From Bacteroides sp. (GTDB taxonomy: Bacteria > Bacteroidota > Bacteroidia > Bacteroidales > Bacteroidaceae): a stretch of 43,188 bases of DNA. Shown one piece after another: positions 1 through 7,543 of this stretch (position 1 is its first letter; every line of letters starts with the position of its first letter). Location: the NCBI GenBank assembly GCA_017621035.1, contig JAGATY010000056.1:1-43188 (forward strand), in the 5' to 3' direction. The notes under the pieces were generated by a model. That model did not search any database. It saw nothing but the letters and a program-made list of their open reading frames with translations, and had not been told where the DNA came from. The translations under genes and the position numbers were made by a program.

Positions 1-61
1 CTCTTTATAGACGAGTATTTCAGGCTTAAATACAAGTAGAAAATGAGGGCAAATACCCGCA

Positions 62-126
62 TTTATGTACTATTTTGACCAATAAACAAAAACCGCCTCG
101 ATTTTATGTACTATTTTGACCAATAA
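62..126. repeat. 24-bp direct repeat, two copies
   Basis: The 24-bp word starting TTTATGTACTATTTTGACC occurs at 62-85 and again at 103-126, a 41-bp period with 17 different bases between. The window starts just upstream, so more copies could lie outside. There is no cas gene here and only two copies are visible, so I do not call it CRISPR. Otherwise I see no gene in 1-206. Confidence 0.7.
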
Positions 127-159
127 GCCCATAATTTTTTCATCGAAAGTATAAAATCA

Positions 160-195
160 AAAAGCCTCAGTTCGTTTTATCGAACCAAGGCTTTT
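160..195 (-). terminator. Hairpin terminator behind tRNA-Asp
   Basis: AAAAGCCT (160-167) pairs with AGGCTTTT (188-195), and TTCG pairs with CGAA inside. Read leftward, the stem ends in a T-rich run, about 12 bases after the tRNA 3' end. Confidence 0.65.
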
Positions 196-206
196 CTTCG
201 AGATTT

Positions 207-283
207 TGGCGGTATGGACGGGACTCGAACCCGCGACCCCCTGCGTGACAGGCAGGTATTCTAACCAGCTGAACTACCACACC
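207..283 (-). tRNA. tRNA-Asp (GTC)
   Basis: The leftward strand folds as a complete cloverleaf. Acceptor arm GGTGTGG (277-283) pairs with CCATACC, with one G-U pair. The anticodon GTC is at 247-249 inside a stem of CCTGC/GCAGG type, and the T-arm carries GGTTCGAGTCC. Discriminator G and a genomically encoded CCA end the gene, giving 77 nt. It has its own promoter at 325-355 and a hairpin terminator downstream. Confidence 0.97.
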
Positions 284-324
284 AAAATTTCAATTCTCGC
301 TTCAATCATTCTCGATTGCGGATG

Positions 325-355
325 CAAAGGTAGATATATTTTTTAAATCAGCAAT
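325..355 (-). promoter_or_regulatory. Bacteroidetes promoter for tRNA-Asp
   Basis: Read leftward, ATTG (352-355), 19 bases, then TACCTTTG (325-332) match the Bacteroides -33/-7 pattern. The start should fall near 318, about 35 bases before the tRNA. The SRP/tRNA-Thr promoter at 42911-42941 has the same boxes and the same spacing. Confidence 0.75.
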
Positions 356-477
356 AGTTTATATCAAAAAAAATCTACTTTTCTTTCTTGTTTAATATCC
401 ACTAAAATCAAGGAATATGATTATTTGCTTAAAATCAATGGATTATCAGAATGGAAAGAGTGTAAGTTCTTGTTGCT

Positions 478-1014
478 TTATTCATCGGGGCGAATACATT
501 GCAAAACTACTACGTCATGATAACCATCGGCCATCATCCACCATGACTTCAGTACACCGCAACGACGAAAGCCGCATGTACGAAACAGTTTGAGAGCAGA
601 ATGATTGTCGGCTGCTGTATGAGCTGTAAGCTGTTTCATATGAAGGAAATGGAAAGCGTAGTCGCATAAAAGTTGTAGAGCCTCACGAGCAAACCCTTGT
701 TTGCGGTACTCTTTACGCAGGGAAACGCCTACTTCTCCACGTGCATGACGTGGATGAAAGTCGGAAATATCAATTGTTCCGAGTACTTCTCCGTTACTTC
801 GTAAAACAATCATCAAACGAAGTTGACGATCAGAAAACATATCATAGGAGGAATGCTCAATATAGTTCTGTAAAGAGAAGCGTGAATAAGGAACAGTAAA
901 GTTTGTGATGTCCCATAGTTCAGGATCATTTTCCATTTCGTACATAACATCGAGGTCGCACAGTTCAGGTGCACGGAGTAGGATACGTTCGTTGGCTAAA
1001 AAGGATTTGTTCAT
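478..1014 (-). CDS. GNAT family N-acetyltransferase
   Basis: A 178-residue protein of the RimJ/RimL-type GNAT fold, likely moving an acetyl group from acetyl-CoA to an amine; the substrate cannot be told. The N-terminus has the usual L-R-A-P strand, and the middle has GEVGVSLRKEYRKQGFAREA, the acetyl-CoA pyrophosphate-binding loop (R/Q-x-x-G-x-A). Near the end, NHSALKLFRTCGFRR is the typical C-terminal N-x-x-A/S-x-x-L-x-x-x-x-G-F motif. I start at the ATG at 1014; the longer reading frame begins at a TTG at 1029 that overlaps the end of the upstream glycosyltransferase. It is the last gene of the leftward recR group. Family is sure, target unknown. Confidence 0.85.
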   Translation of the reverse strand: MNKSFLANERILLRAPELCDLDVMYEMENDPELWDITNFTVPYSRFSLQNYIEHSSYDMFSDRQLRLMIVLRSNGEVLGTIDISDFHPRHARGEVGVSLRKEYRKQGFAREALQLLCDYAFHFLHMKQLTAHTAADNHSALKLFRTCGFRRCGVLKSWWMMADGYHDVVVLQCIRPDE

Positions 1015-1021
1015 AAGATTT

Positions 1022-2221
1022 CTATTCAAAGCAGTGTTCAGAAGTAATCAATAAATGGTTTGCCGGGTGGTAAATTCCCAGTTGCAATCCGCTTTCTCTG
1101 TATTTCAGTAGTAGATTAAGTATCGTTTGATAGGAATAGTCTCGACAATCATACACCACGTGAGTAAAGTTGTTTACGTCTATATCGGAAATTACGCCAT
1201 GACCATCGGGAGTGGAATATTCGTTGGCTACAACAAAGTGATGTTTCCCAGTCAATCCATTGCGTTGAAACAGTCGACGCAAGGTATATATACTATTTTC
1301 ATTAGCAAACACTAAAAAACGGTAGGATGTAAAATCGTCAGCTGAACGGAATAAGGGAGCAAACAATTTTTGTAGTGGTTTCCGAAGCCATAAACTCATC
1401 AGTTTCAAATATGTGAGCAGGGAGATTGTAATGCAAGCAGCAGATTGTTGCCAGCTGCTATATGCTTCGGCATGCTTTCGGACGAACAAACGCATAGCAT
1501 GATAGAAAGTTCGCACGTAAACTTCACTCAAATGGTTAGTGCTTTCACCCTTGTAATGGAGAATGGGAAGCGGAAGGTAATAGTTTCTGAAACCGGCTGC
1601 CCGCAAACGGCAGGAAATGTCAACATCTTCACCATACATGAAGAAATCTTCGTCTAACAATCCTACTTGTTTTAATGTAGCGGTACGCATCAATAGGAAA
1701 GCACCGCACAAAACCTCCACTTCTCCAACCTCTTCCTCCGATAAATCGTTCCGATAGTAGGCATTCAGTGCCGAAATATATTTTCCCCAGCCGCTAATTT
1801 TCCCCCATGTGGCCATCAGAGTAGGATATCCTCGTTTTGATTCAGGCAGAAAACTACCGTCTGCTTCCAACATACGTACACCTACTGCTCCGGCTTCGGG
1901 ATGAGTGTCCATAAAAGCAAGTGCTTTGCAAAGTGTTTCTTCAGTAAGTACAGTATCAGGATTCAAAAGTAGGACATATTCACTCTCCACTTCCTTCAAT
2001 ATTTGATTGCAGGCGCATGCAAATCCAATGTTGCTCTTATTATATATATAAGGTGTATGGGGAAAGTGGTGCTTGATGTAAGTTTCTGAATCGTCGAACG
2101 AAGCATTATCCACCACTCGTACTTCAATCCGCAAGCCATCTATAGCCTGGTAGACTGCATCCAAACATTGCGCTAAATAATGACGAACGTTATAGTTTAC
2201 AATAATAATGGTAAGTTTCAT
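1022..2221 (-). CDS. Family 2 glycosyltransferase
   Basis: A 399-residue GT2 enzyme of the rhamnosyltransferase (WbbL-like) kind, expected to transfer a sugar from a nucleotide sugar in the cytoplasm to a cell-surface glycan or lipid carrier. Visible are the N-terminal VNYN and VVDNAS strands (to about residue 41), the LNPD metal-binding motif near 86-89, and GEDVDISCRLRAAGF, the ED/base motif near 205. About 100 residues after the catalytic domain (from roughly 300) have no family I recognise. The start ATG overlaps the stop of the upstream membrane-protein gene by 4 bases, so the two are translationally coupled. Acceptor and donor are not known. Confidence 0.85.
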   Translation of the reverse strand: MKLTIIIVNYNVRHYLAQCLDAVYQAIDGLRIEVRVVDNASFDDSETYIKHHFPHTPYIYNKSNIGFACACNQILKEVESEYVLLLNPDTVLTEETLCKALAFMDTHPEAGAVGVRMLEADGSFLPESKRGYPTLMATWGKISGWGKYISALNAYYRNDLSEEEVGEVEVLCGAFLLMRTATLKQVGLLDEDFFMYGEDVDISCRLRAAGFRNYYLPLPILHYKGESTNHLSEVYVRTFYHAMRLFVRKHAEAYSSWQQSAACITISLLTYLKLMSLWLRKPLQKLFAPLFRSADDFTSYRFLVFANENSIYTLRRLFQRNGLTGKHHFVVANEYSTPDGHGVISDIDVNNFTHVVYDCRDYSYQTILNLLLKYRESGLQLGIYHPANHLLITSEHCFE

Positions 2222-2682
2222 TCGGCCGAATTCTCTTCGTTATAAATCCGCAACTCACTACGTAATCGCTTTTCGCTCGGGAAACAGAACAATGATGCAG
2301 TTAGAGCTATCAGTGCACACAACAGACCTTTCATACTTAGTGACATATAGTAGGTAAACATGCCCACAACCATCGGTAATGCTAATATCAGCAAGCGGAT
2401 GATACTCCAAAAATGGTAAAGTTTCAGTGCGCGGGTAATGCTTGCTTGGTCAATCTGCTTAACTAGTACGCGAGCAAACAGCTTTAAAGCCACAGGTACG
2501 CAAATAGCTGTTAGCAAAATAACTGTTGTTTCCAACAAATAGGTCGTTTTAACCTCTGCAGCCAACAGTCCGGTCCATTCGTTCGCAGTTTCACCTATAA
2601 CTATCATCAAAACGGGAATTATCCAAAACATATAATAGCCACTTCGCAGACTGGTGCACACATATTTTATCTCTTTCTCCAT
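2218..2682 (-). CDS. Small multi-pass membrane protein, function unknown
   Basis: A 154-residue protein with about four hydrophobic segments (roughly residues 18-32, 50-70, 92-110 and 114-133) and charged ends, so an inner-membrane protein. I do not recognise the family. It begins 25 bases after recR and overlaps the GT2 start by 4 bases, so it sits inside one leftward transcript recR - this gene - GT2 - GNAT. The tight coupling to a glycosyltransferase suggests a role at the membrane in surface-glycan assembly, but that is inference from position only. Confidence 0.7.
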   Translation of the reverse strand: MEKEIKYVCTSLRSGYYMFWIIPVLMIVIGETANEWTGLLAAEVKTTYLLETTVILLTAICVPVALKLFARVLVKQIDQASITRALKLYHFWSIIRLLILALPMVVGMFTYYMSLSMKGLLCALIALTASLFCFPSEKRLRSELRIYNEENSAE

Positions 2683-2707
2683 ATCAATTAAATCGTTTAT
2701 TCTCTTT

Positions 2708-3325
2708 CTACACAGTTCCGTTAAAAGGAGTTCGGTTTAGGATACTTCTTCCGAGTGTAACTTCATCGGCATACTCCAACTCGTCACCAACTGAAATACC
2801 TCGAGCTATAATCGAGAGCTTTACATCCAGTTTCTCCAACTTTCGGTAAATATAAAAGTTGGTTGTGTCGCCCTCCATGGTAGTACTCAAAGCAAGTATC
2901 ACTTCCTTAATATCTCCGTCGGACACTCGCTGTACAAGACTCTCTATTTGCAAGTCACTTGGCCCGACACCATCCATTGGTGAAATAACTCCTCCCAGTA
3001 CATGGTACAAACCCCTGAATTGTTGAGTAGCTTCTACTGCCATAACGTCGCGTATATTCTCCACGACACAAACCACTGAAGCATCACGTTGCGGATTACT
3101 ACAGATACGACAAACATCTGTATCTGAAATATTGTGGCATACCTTACAGTATTTCACCTCATGTTTCAGAGTAATGATGGCATTGCCGAATGCTTCAACC
3201 GCCGAAGTATCTTGTCGTAAGAGATGTAATACCAGTCTCATGGCAGTCTTACGTCCCACTCCGGGTAATTTGGCAAATTCATTCACTGCCTTTTCCAACA
3301 ATGTCGAGGGAAAATGTCCGTTCAT
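2708..3325 (-). CDS. recR: Recombination mediator RecR
   Basis: A 205-residue RecR, close to the usual length of about 200. RecR works with RecO to load RecA on gapped DNA. In order: the N-terminal helix-hairpin-helix [12 protein letters not shown] (about residues 20-31), the zinc finger [16 protein letters not shown] with four cysteines (about 60-75), and a Toprim domain with VVCVVEN and the conserved [15 protein letters not shown] end. I start at the ATG at 3325, giving the family-typical start N-G-H-F-P-S-x-L-L-E; the frame stays open 9 codons further upstream. First gene of the leftward group; diverges from engB. Confidence 0.96.
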   Translation of the reverse strand: MNGHFPSTLLEKAVNEFAKLPGVGRKTAMRLVLHLLRQDTSAVEAFGNAIITLKHEVKYCKVCHNISDTDVCRICSNPQRDASVVCVVENIRDVMAVEATQQFRGLYHVLGGVISPMDGVGPSDLQIESLVQRVSDGDIKEVILALSTTMEGDTTNFYIYRKLEKLDVKLSIIARGISVGDELEYADEVTLGRSILNRTPFNGTV

Positions 3326-3349
3326 ATGTAAAATAACTATATTGGCGGA

Positions 3350-3409
3350 CAAAGATAAATAGAAATCCGCATAGGGGGAAAGTTTTCTTTGAAGAAAGTA
3401 CTATCTTTG
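3350..3409. promoter_or_regulatory. Divergent -7 boxes for recR and engB
   Basis: TATCTTTG occurs leftward at 3350-3357 (toward recR) and rightward at 3402-3409 (toward engB). Both match the Bacteroides -7 consensus. Neither has a convincing TTTG at the right distance upstream, so these are half-matches. Confidence 0.45.
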
Positions 3410-3464
3410 CCCATGAAACTAAAGCTAACCCAGTATTAAAGAAAAGCAAAGCAATTATTAAAGA

Positions 3465-4070
3465 ATGGATATAACAAGTGCCGAATTTATCATCAGCAAT
3501 TCCGACGTAAAGAAGTGCCCTTCAGGTATTTTTCCCGAGTATGCTTTCATCGGTCGCTCCAATGTAGGTAAATCAAGCCTCATCAATATGCTAACCAATC
3601 GCAAAGGTCTGGCTATGACCTCAGCCACTCCGGGTAAGACCATGCTTATCAATCACTTTCTGATAAACAAAAGCTGGTATATAGTCGACCTCCCCGGTTA
3701 TGGTTATGCACAACGCGGACAAAAGGGCAAAGAACAGATTCAACGCATCATTGAGGATTACATCTTACAACGAGAACAGATGACCAGTCTGTTTGTATTG
3801 GTAGACAGCCGTCACGAACCGCAAGCCATCGACCTGGCTTTTATAGAGTGGTTAGGTGAAAACGGAGTACCCTTTGCCATTGTTTTTACCAAATGTGATA
3901 AGCTGAAGTTTGGAAAGTTAAACAGTAACGTACGTTCTTACTTGGCAAAACTGGAAGAACAGTGGGAAGAGTTGCCTCCTTACTTTGTAACTTCATCAGA
4001 AAACCGTACAGGTCGCGAAGAGCTATTACAATATATTGAGCAGATTAACAGAGAAGTAAACAATAAATAA
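3465..4070 (+). CDS. engB: Ribosome biogenesis GTPase EngB/YsxC
   Basis: A 201-residue GTPase of the TrmE-Era-EngA-EngB-Septin group, needed for 50S subunit assembly. G1 is GRSNVGKS (about residues 30-37), the switch region has TPGKT, G3 is DLPGYGYA (about 75), G4 is TKCDK (about 141) and G5 is the SSEN near the end. Length is normal for EngB. Start at the ATG in the leading M-D-I-T-S. The DUF4923 gene follows 15 bases later and is probably co-transcribed. Confidence 0.96.
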   Translation: MDITSAEFIISNSDVKKCPSGIFPEYAFIGRSNVGKSSLINMLTNRKGLAMTSATPGKTMLINHFLINKSWYIVDLPGYGYAQRGQKGKEQIQRIIEDYILQREQMTSLFVLVDSRHEPQAIDLAFIEWLGENGVPFAIVFTKCDKLKFGKLNSNVRSYLAKLEEQWEELPPYFVTSSENRTGREELLQYIEQINREVNNK

Positions 4071-4085
4071 AAACAAGATTTAACA

Positions 4086-4685
4086 ATGAAACAATTTATC
4101 TATCTAACCCTTGCTGCAGTAGCCATGATGTTCTGCAACCAAGCACAGGCACAGTCTTTAAAAGACCTTTTAAACAAGAGTAATTTGGAAAAAGTGGTTA
4201 GCGCCGTAACAGGAAAGTCTACTACAACCGATCTTACTGGTACTTGGAATTATACGGGAGCTGCTATTAGTTTTGAGTCCGACAATCTTTTGCAAAAGGC
4301 CGGTGGTGCTGCCGCTGCAACTGTTGCCGAAGAGAAGCTGAACGAACAACTAGCCAAAGTAGGCATCAAAAGCGGACAGATGGCCTTTACTTTCAACGCA
4401 GACAGCACTTTTGTTACACAAGTGAACGGTAAAAAGTTGTCCGGAACCTACTCTTATGACGCTTCAGCTCAGAAAGTAAACCTAAAGTTTGCCAAACTTG
4501 TGGGTATCAACACCACTATCAATGCCACTTCATCCAACATGGACATGCTATTTAACTCAGACAAGCTACTGAAACTCGTTACATTCTTGGCAAGCAAGAG
4601 CAGCAACACTACACTGAAAACAATCAGCTCCTTGGCTGATAGTTATGATGGCATGATGCTCGGATTCTCGTTAGAGAAACAGTAG
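4086..4685 (+). CDS. Secreted DUF4923-type protein
   Basis: A 199-residue protein with a clear Sec signal peptide (residues 1-22, ending ...AQAQ). The mature part has a GTWNYTG strand and a lipocalin-like alternation (T-F-N-A-D-S-T-F, SGTYSYD). This matches the DUF4923 family of Bacteroidales as I remember it; no function is known to me. A short helical segment rich in Ala and Glu (about 75-95) interrupts the strands. It follows engB by 15 bases and ends before a strong hairpin terminator shared with the convergent glucosaminidase. Confidence 0.75.
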   Translation: MKQFIYLTLAAVAMMFCNQAQAQSLKDLLNKSNLEKVVSAVTGKSTTTDLTGTWNYTGAAISFESDNLLQKAGGAAAATVAEEKLNEQLAKVGIKSGQMAFTFNADSTFVTQVNGKKLSGTYSYDASAQKVNLKFAKLVGINTTINATSSNMDMLFNSDKLLKLVTFLASKSSNTTLKTISSLADSYDGMMLGFSLEKQ

Positions 4686-4748
4686 CTTACCGCTTAAATT
4701 CAGCCGGATAAACCAGAACTACAATTGTTTAAACGGCAAAGAAAGTAT

Positions 4749-4798
4749 AAAAGCACAGCGTTTATTACTTCTATTGAAGAAAATAACGCTGTGCTTTT
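4749..4798. terminator. Bidirectional terminator
   Basis: AAAAGCACAGCG...ATT (4749-4766) pairs with AATAACGCTGTGCTTTT (4782-4798), with one bulged T. T-runs leave the stem on both strands, so it can end both the engB transcript and the convergent glucosaminidase transcript. Confidence 0.8.
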
Positions 4799-4849
4799 GT
4801 TCTTACGGTCAGAAAAACTCATTTCTGACTATCTCCTTTGAGCTACATC

Positions 4850-5767
4850 TTATCGTAACCGCAACACATCTCCAACTTCGGGTACATATTCGGCATCTTT
4901 TTTATTCATCTTATAGAGGTTCTTCAAGCGGATTCCATACTTCTGAGATATACTGTGCATAGAATCCCCATCTTTCACAATGTAGCGGGTGTAAGGTTTA
5001 GCAGCTTTCTTACTCTTTTCTTTCAGATAGATAATGTCACCCGCTTCCAAAGTGTATTCCTTATGAAGATCGTTGTACTTTACCAATTTCTTCCAACTGA
5101 TATCGAACTCACCACCCAAATGTCTGAAAGTATCACCGTCACGCGCCACAATGTAGGCTAAATCGTTGGCAATATAAACCTGGTGAGGGTTTACTAGCCA
5201 GGGCTTCTTTTTTAGTTCCTTGGCCCACTGACGTGCAGCACGCTTACTCATGCCTTGACTATCATATTTGTAAAGGTCGTAATCTTCAATGATGGTAATC
5301 AAACGATTGGCATACGACGGATCGGTTGCATAGCCTGCTTTTTTCAATCCGCGCGCCCATCCTTTATAGTCAGTAATCTTCAATTTGAACAAAAAAGCAT
5401 ACCTTGAACCACGAGTCAGAAAGAGCGAATGATCTTCGTAAGAATCTTTAGGATGACGGTAGGCACGGAAACACTCATTGCGGGCATCGTCATCGTAGCG
5501 TACACTTTTTCCTTTCCAACCGCCGCCACATTTTATTCCAAAGTGATTGTTACTCTTCCTGGCTAGTGTACTACGACCAGCTCCGCTTTCCAACAGTCCC
5601 TGCGCCAAAGTAATGCTGGCCGGAATGCGATGTTGTTTCATCTGCTCCACAGCTAAGGGAGCATACTGCTTGATGTATGCCTGATAACTTGTATTCTTGC
5701 GCTGAGCAGAGAGAGTAATCGAAAGAGAAAGGAGTAGAACTGTTACAACAAGTTTGATAGTCTGCAT
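4850..5767 (-). CDS. Secreted N-acetylglucosaminidase with two LysM domains
   Basis: A 305-residue peptidoglycan hydrolase. Signal peptide at residues 1-21 (M-Q-T-I-K-L... to ...L-S-A-Q). The glucosaminidase (GH73-type, FlgJ-like) domain covers about 30-175, with the likely catalytic Glu in TLAQGLLESGAGRS and the NNHFGIKC strand. Two LysM modules follow (about 200-250 and 258-305; YIVKDGDSMHSISQKYGI is the clear one). It would cut beta-1,4 bonds between GlcNAc and MurNAc in the periplasm. I start at the ATG at 5767, because this puts the signal peptide first; upstream frame begins only at a TTG. The family is sure; role in division or turnover is inferred. Confidence 0.88.
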   Translation of the reverse strand: MQTIKLVVTVLLLSLSITLSAQRKNTSYQAYIKQYAPLAVEQMKQHRIPASITLAQGLLESGAGRSTLARKSNNHFGIKCGGGWKGKSVRYDDDARNECFRAYRHPKDSYEDHSLFLTRGSRYAFLFKLKITDYKGWARGLKKAGYATDPSYANRLITIIEDYDLYKYDSQGMSKRAARQWAKELKKKPWLVNPHQVYIANDLAYIVARDGDTFRHLGGEFDISWKKLVKYNDLHKEYTLEAGDIIYLKEKSKKAAKPYTRYIVKDGDSMHSISQKYGIRLKNLYKMNKKDAEYVPEVGDVLRLR

Positions 5768-5807
5768 CGTCTTTATTTTTGAGTTTTGCACAAAAGTCCG
5801 CAAAAGA

Positions 5808-5838
5808 ATTGAAATAAACAATCTCTTTACTATCTTTG
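5808..5838 (+). promoter_or_regulatory. Promoter of cdd-nudC
   Basis: ATTG (5808-5811), 19 bases, TATCTTTG (5831-5838). Start expected near 5845, about 20 bases before the cdd ATG. Confidence 0.75.
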
Positions 5839-5864
5839 TAACATAAATTATAAAAGATAGCCCT

Positions 5865-6347
5865 ATGAAAGAACTAAGTATCCGAATTGATGTGAAAATC
5901 TATCGTTTTGATGAGTTGAACGAAGCAGATCGCGCCCTGGTGGAAGCTGCCCGTGAAGCAACCTTCAGAAGTTATGCTCCTTACTCCCATTTCTCGGTAG
6001 GTGCAGCAGCCCGATTGACCGACGGCACCATTATTACCGGCAACAATCAGGAGAATGCAGCCTATCCTTCAGGAATTTGTGCCGAGCGTACTACCCTATT
6101 CTATGCCAACGCACAGCATCCCGACCTTCCTGTTGAAACTTTGGCCATTGCTGCCCGCAACGAACGGGGGGAATTCTTGCAACATCCCATTCCACCTTGT
6201 GGAGCCTGCCGGCAAGTGATGTTGGAAACAGAGAAAAGGTTCGGTCATCCGATGCGCATTCTACTGTTTGGCACCGAAGGCATCTATGAATTACAACAGG
6301 TAGGGGATTTGTTGCCCTTATCTTTCGACGAATCAGCCTTGAAATAA
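5865..6347 (+). CDS. cdd: Cytidine deaminase
   Basis: A 160-residue homotetrameric-type cytidine deaminase, converting cytidine or deoxycytidine to uridine or deoxyuridine in pyrimidine salvage. YSHFSVGAA is the substrate loop, CAERT (about residues 74-78) gives the first zinc Cys and the catalytic Glu, and PPCGACRQ (about 112-119) gives the other two zinc cysteines. The N-terminal 20 residues are longer than in many Cdd proteins. nudC starts 4 bases after its stop, so both come from the promoter at 5808. Confidence 0.95.
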   Translation: MKELSIRIDVKIYRFDELNEADRALVEAAREATFRSYAPYSHFSVGAAARLTDGTIITGNNQENAAYPSGICAERTTLFYANAQHPDLPVETLAIAARNERGEFLQHPIPPCGACRQVMLETEKRFGHPMRILLFGTEGIYELQQVGDLLPLSFDESALK

Positions 6348-6351
6348 GACA

Positions 6352-7125
6352 ATGGAACAGAAATACAAATGGTTCATCTTCCACAAAAGCCTGCTCTTGC
6401 TATCCAAAGGGCAGGCTTCAGTACATCATGTACCTTATGCCGCAGAAGCACCTTTTACTCCCGAAGCGGGAAGTAGAATCCATCAAGTAACTCTGCCCGA
6501 TGGGGAAGTGGTAAAGGCTTTTGCCGTCAACGAACCGATTGATGATAACCGGTGGCAGATGGTTGATTTGCGGGCATCGTACGATTTCCTGCCTCTGGAT
6601 GAGTACAAGGCTGCCGGAAAGGCTTTTCAAATACTCTATTGGGATGAGCATAGCCGCTTCTGCCCTGTGTGTGGCACTCCGACCAATCAGGAAACAGACA
6701 TCATGAAGAAGTGTCCTCACTGCAACAACGAACTTTATCCGAACATATCCACCGCTATCATCGTGTTGATACGAAAAGAAGAGAAGATTTTGCTGGTACG
6801 TGCCCACAACTTCCGTGGAACTTTCTACGGACTGGTGGCAGGATTTTTGGAAGCAGGCGAAACGTTGGAACAATGTGTGCGAAGAGAGGTAATGGAGGAA
6901 ACAGGACTCAGCATCAAAAACATCCGTTACTTCGATAGCCAGCCCTGGCCTTATCCCAGCGGACTGATGGTTGGTTTTACGGCAGACTATGATGGAGGGG
7001 AAATTAAATTACAAGCCGATGAATTAAGCGCTGGTTCCTTCTTCTCAAAAGATAATCTTCCGGAACTTCCACGCAAACTCAGCATTGCCCGTCGACTTAT
7101 CGATTGGTGGCTGGAACAATCTTGA
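6352..7125 (+). CDS. nudC: NAD+ diphosphatase / NAD-RNA decapping enzyme NudC
   Basis: A 257-residue Nudix enzyme. Zinc ribbon C-P-V-C ... C-P-H-C at about residues 104-124, Nudix box GFLEAGETLEQ followed by REVMEETGL (G-x5-E-x7-R-E-x-x-E-E-x-G, about 165-187), and the NudC signature SQPWPYP just after it (about 196-202). The N-terminal half is the usual NudC beta domain. It cleaves NADH/NAD+ into NMN and AMP and, in other bacteria, removes NAD caps from RNA. Co-transcribed with cdd, 4 bases apart, which joins two nucleotide-salvage steps. Confidence 0.95.
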   Translation: MEQKYKWFIFHKSLLLLSKGQASVHHVPYAAEAPFTPEAGSRIHQVTLPDGEVVKAFAVNEPIDDNRWQMVDLRASYDFLPLDEYKAAGKAFQILYWDEHSRFCPVCGTPTNQETDIMKKCPHCNNELYPNISTAIIVLIRKEEKILLVRAHNFRGTFYGLVAGFLEAGETLEQCVRREVMEETGLSIKNIRYFDSQPWPYPSGLMVGFTADYDGGEIKLQADELSAGSFFSKDNLPELPRKLSIARRLIDWWLEQS

Positions 7126-7140
7126 AGGAGAAAAGAAGAA

Positions 7141-7229
7141 AGATTGCAGGGTGTACTACTCACAAACGAACAACTACGAATGAAACGACTCTCATTCACA
7201 TCAACCAATCAAGTACACCGCTGCAATCT
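7141..7229. repeat. Nested inverted repeat downstream of nudC
   Basis: AGATTGCAGGGTGTACT (7141-7157) is matched by AGTACACCGCTGCAATCT (7212-7229) in reverse complement apart from one or two bases, and GAATGA/TCATTC pair inside. It begins 15 bases past nudC, with no U-run directly after it, so it is a large hairpin rather than a classic terminator. Confidence 0.6.
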
Positions 7230-7363
7230 ATATTTTGAATTGCTTTTCGGTAGCTTCTGCCCTACTCTTCCCATCTTTTTCATCTATCTCAATAACATCT
7301 CCCGCACAAAATAGTTATTCAAACCCTGTTAATAAACACTAAGGGAACGTTCCCGAAAAAACC

Positions 7364-7442
7364 CTCGGTGTTACAAAAATAATACCGAAGGTTTTGGCTG
7401 TAACACCGAGCCTTTTGAGCGTAACAGCGTGGTGTTACTTTT
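7364..7442. repeat. 21-bp-period palindromic array (locus A)
   Basis: The 418-bp convergent gap between nudC and the HhH/barrel gene has no gene I can support. It holds CTCGGTGTTAC (7364-7374), its exact reverse complement GTAACACCGAG (7400-7410), and three units beginning TAA-T/C-A at 7380, 7401 and 7422, a 21-bp step. The same CTCGGTGTTAC core is tandemly repeated at 22836-22961. Confidence 0.65.
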
Positions 7443-7543
7443 GCCTCTTTGGGCTTTATTCTTTCAAGCCTTTGAGTAGGAGGTTTAATAAAGGATAGGA
7501 ATGATAAGAAGATAGGAAAAAGAAACGTGGTTGCGATTGATTA

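Noticed and set aside
5768-5821. 18-residue extension of the glucosaminidase from a TTG
   Set aside because: It would bury the signal peptide and overlap the cdd promoter; ATG at 5767 fits better.
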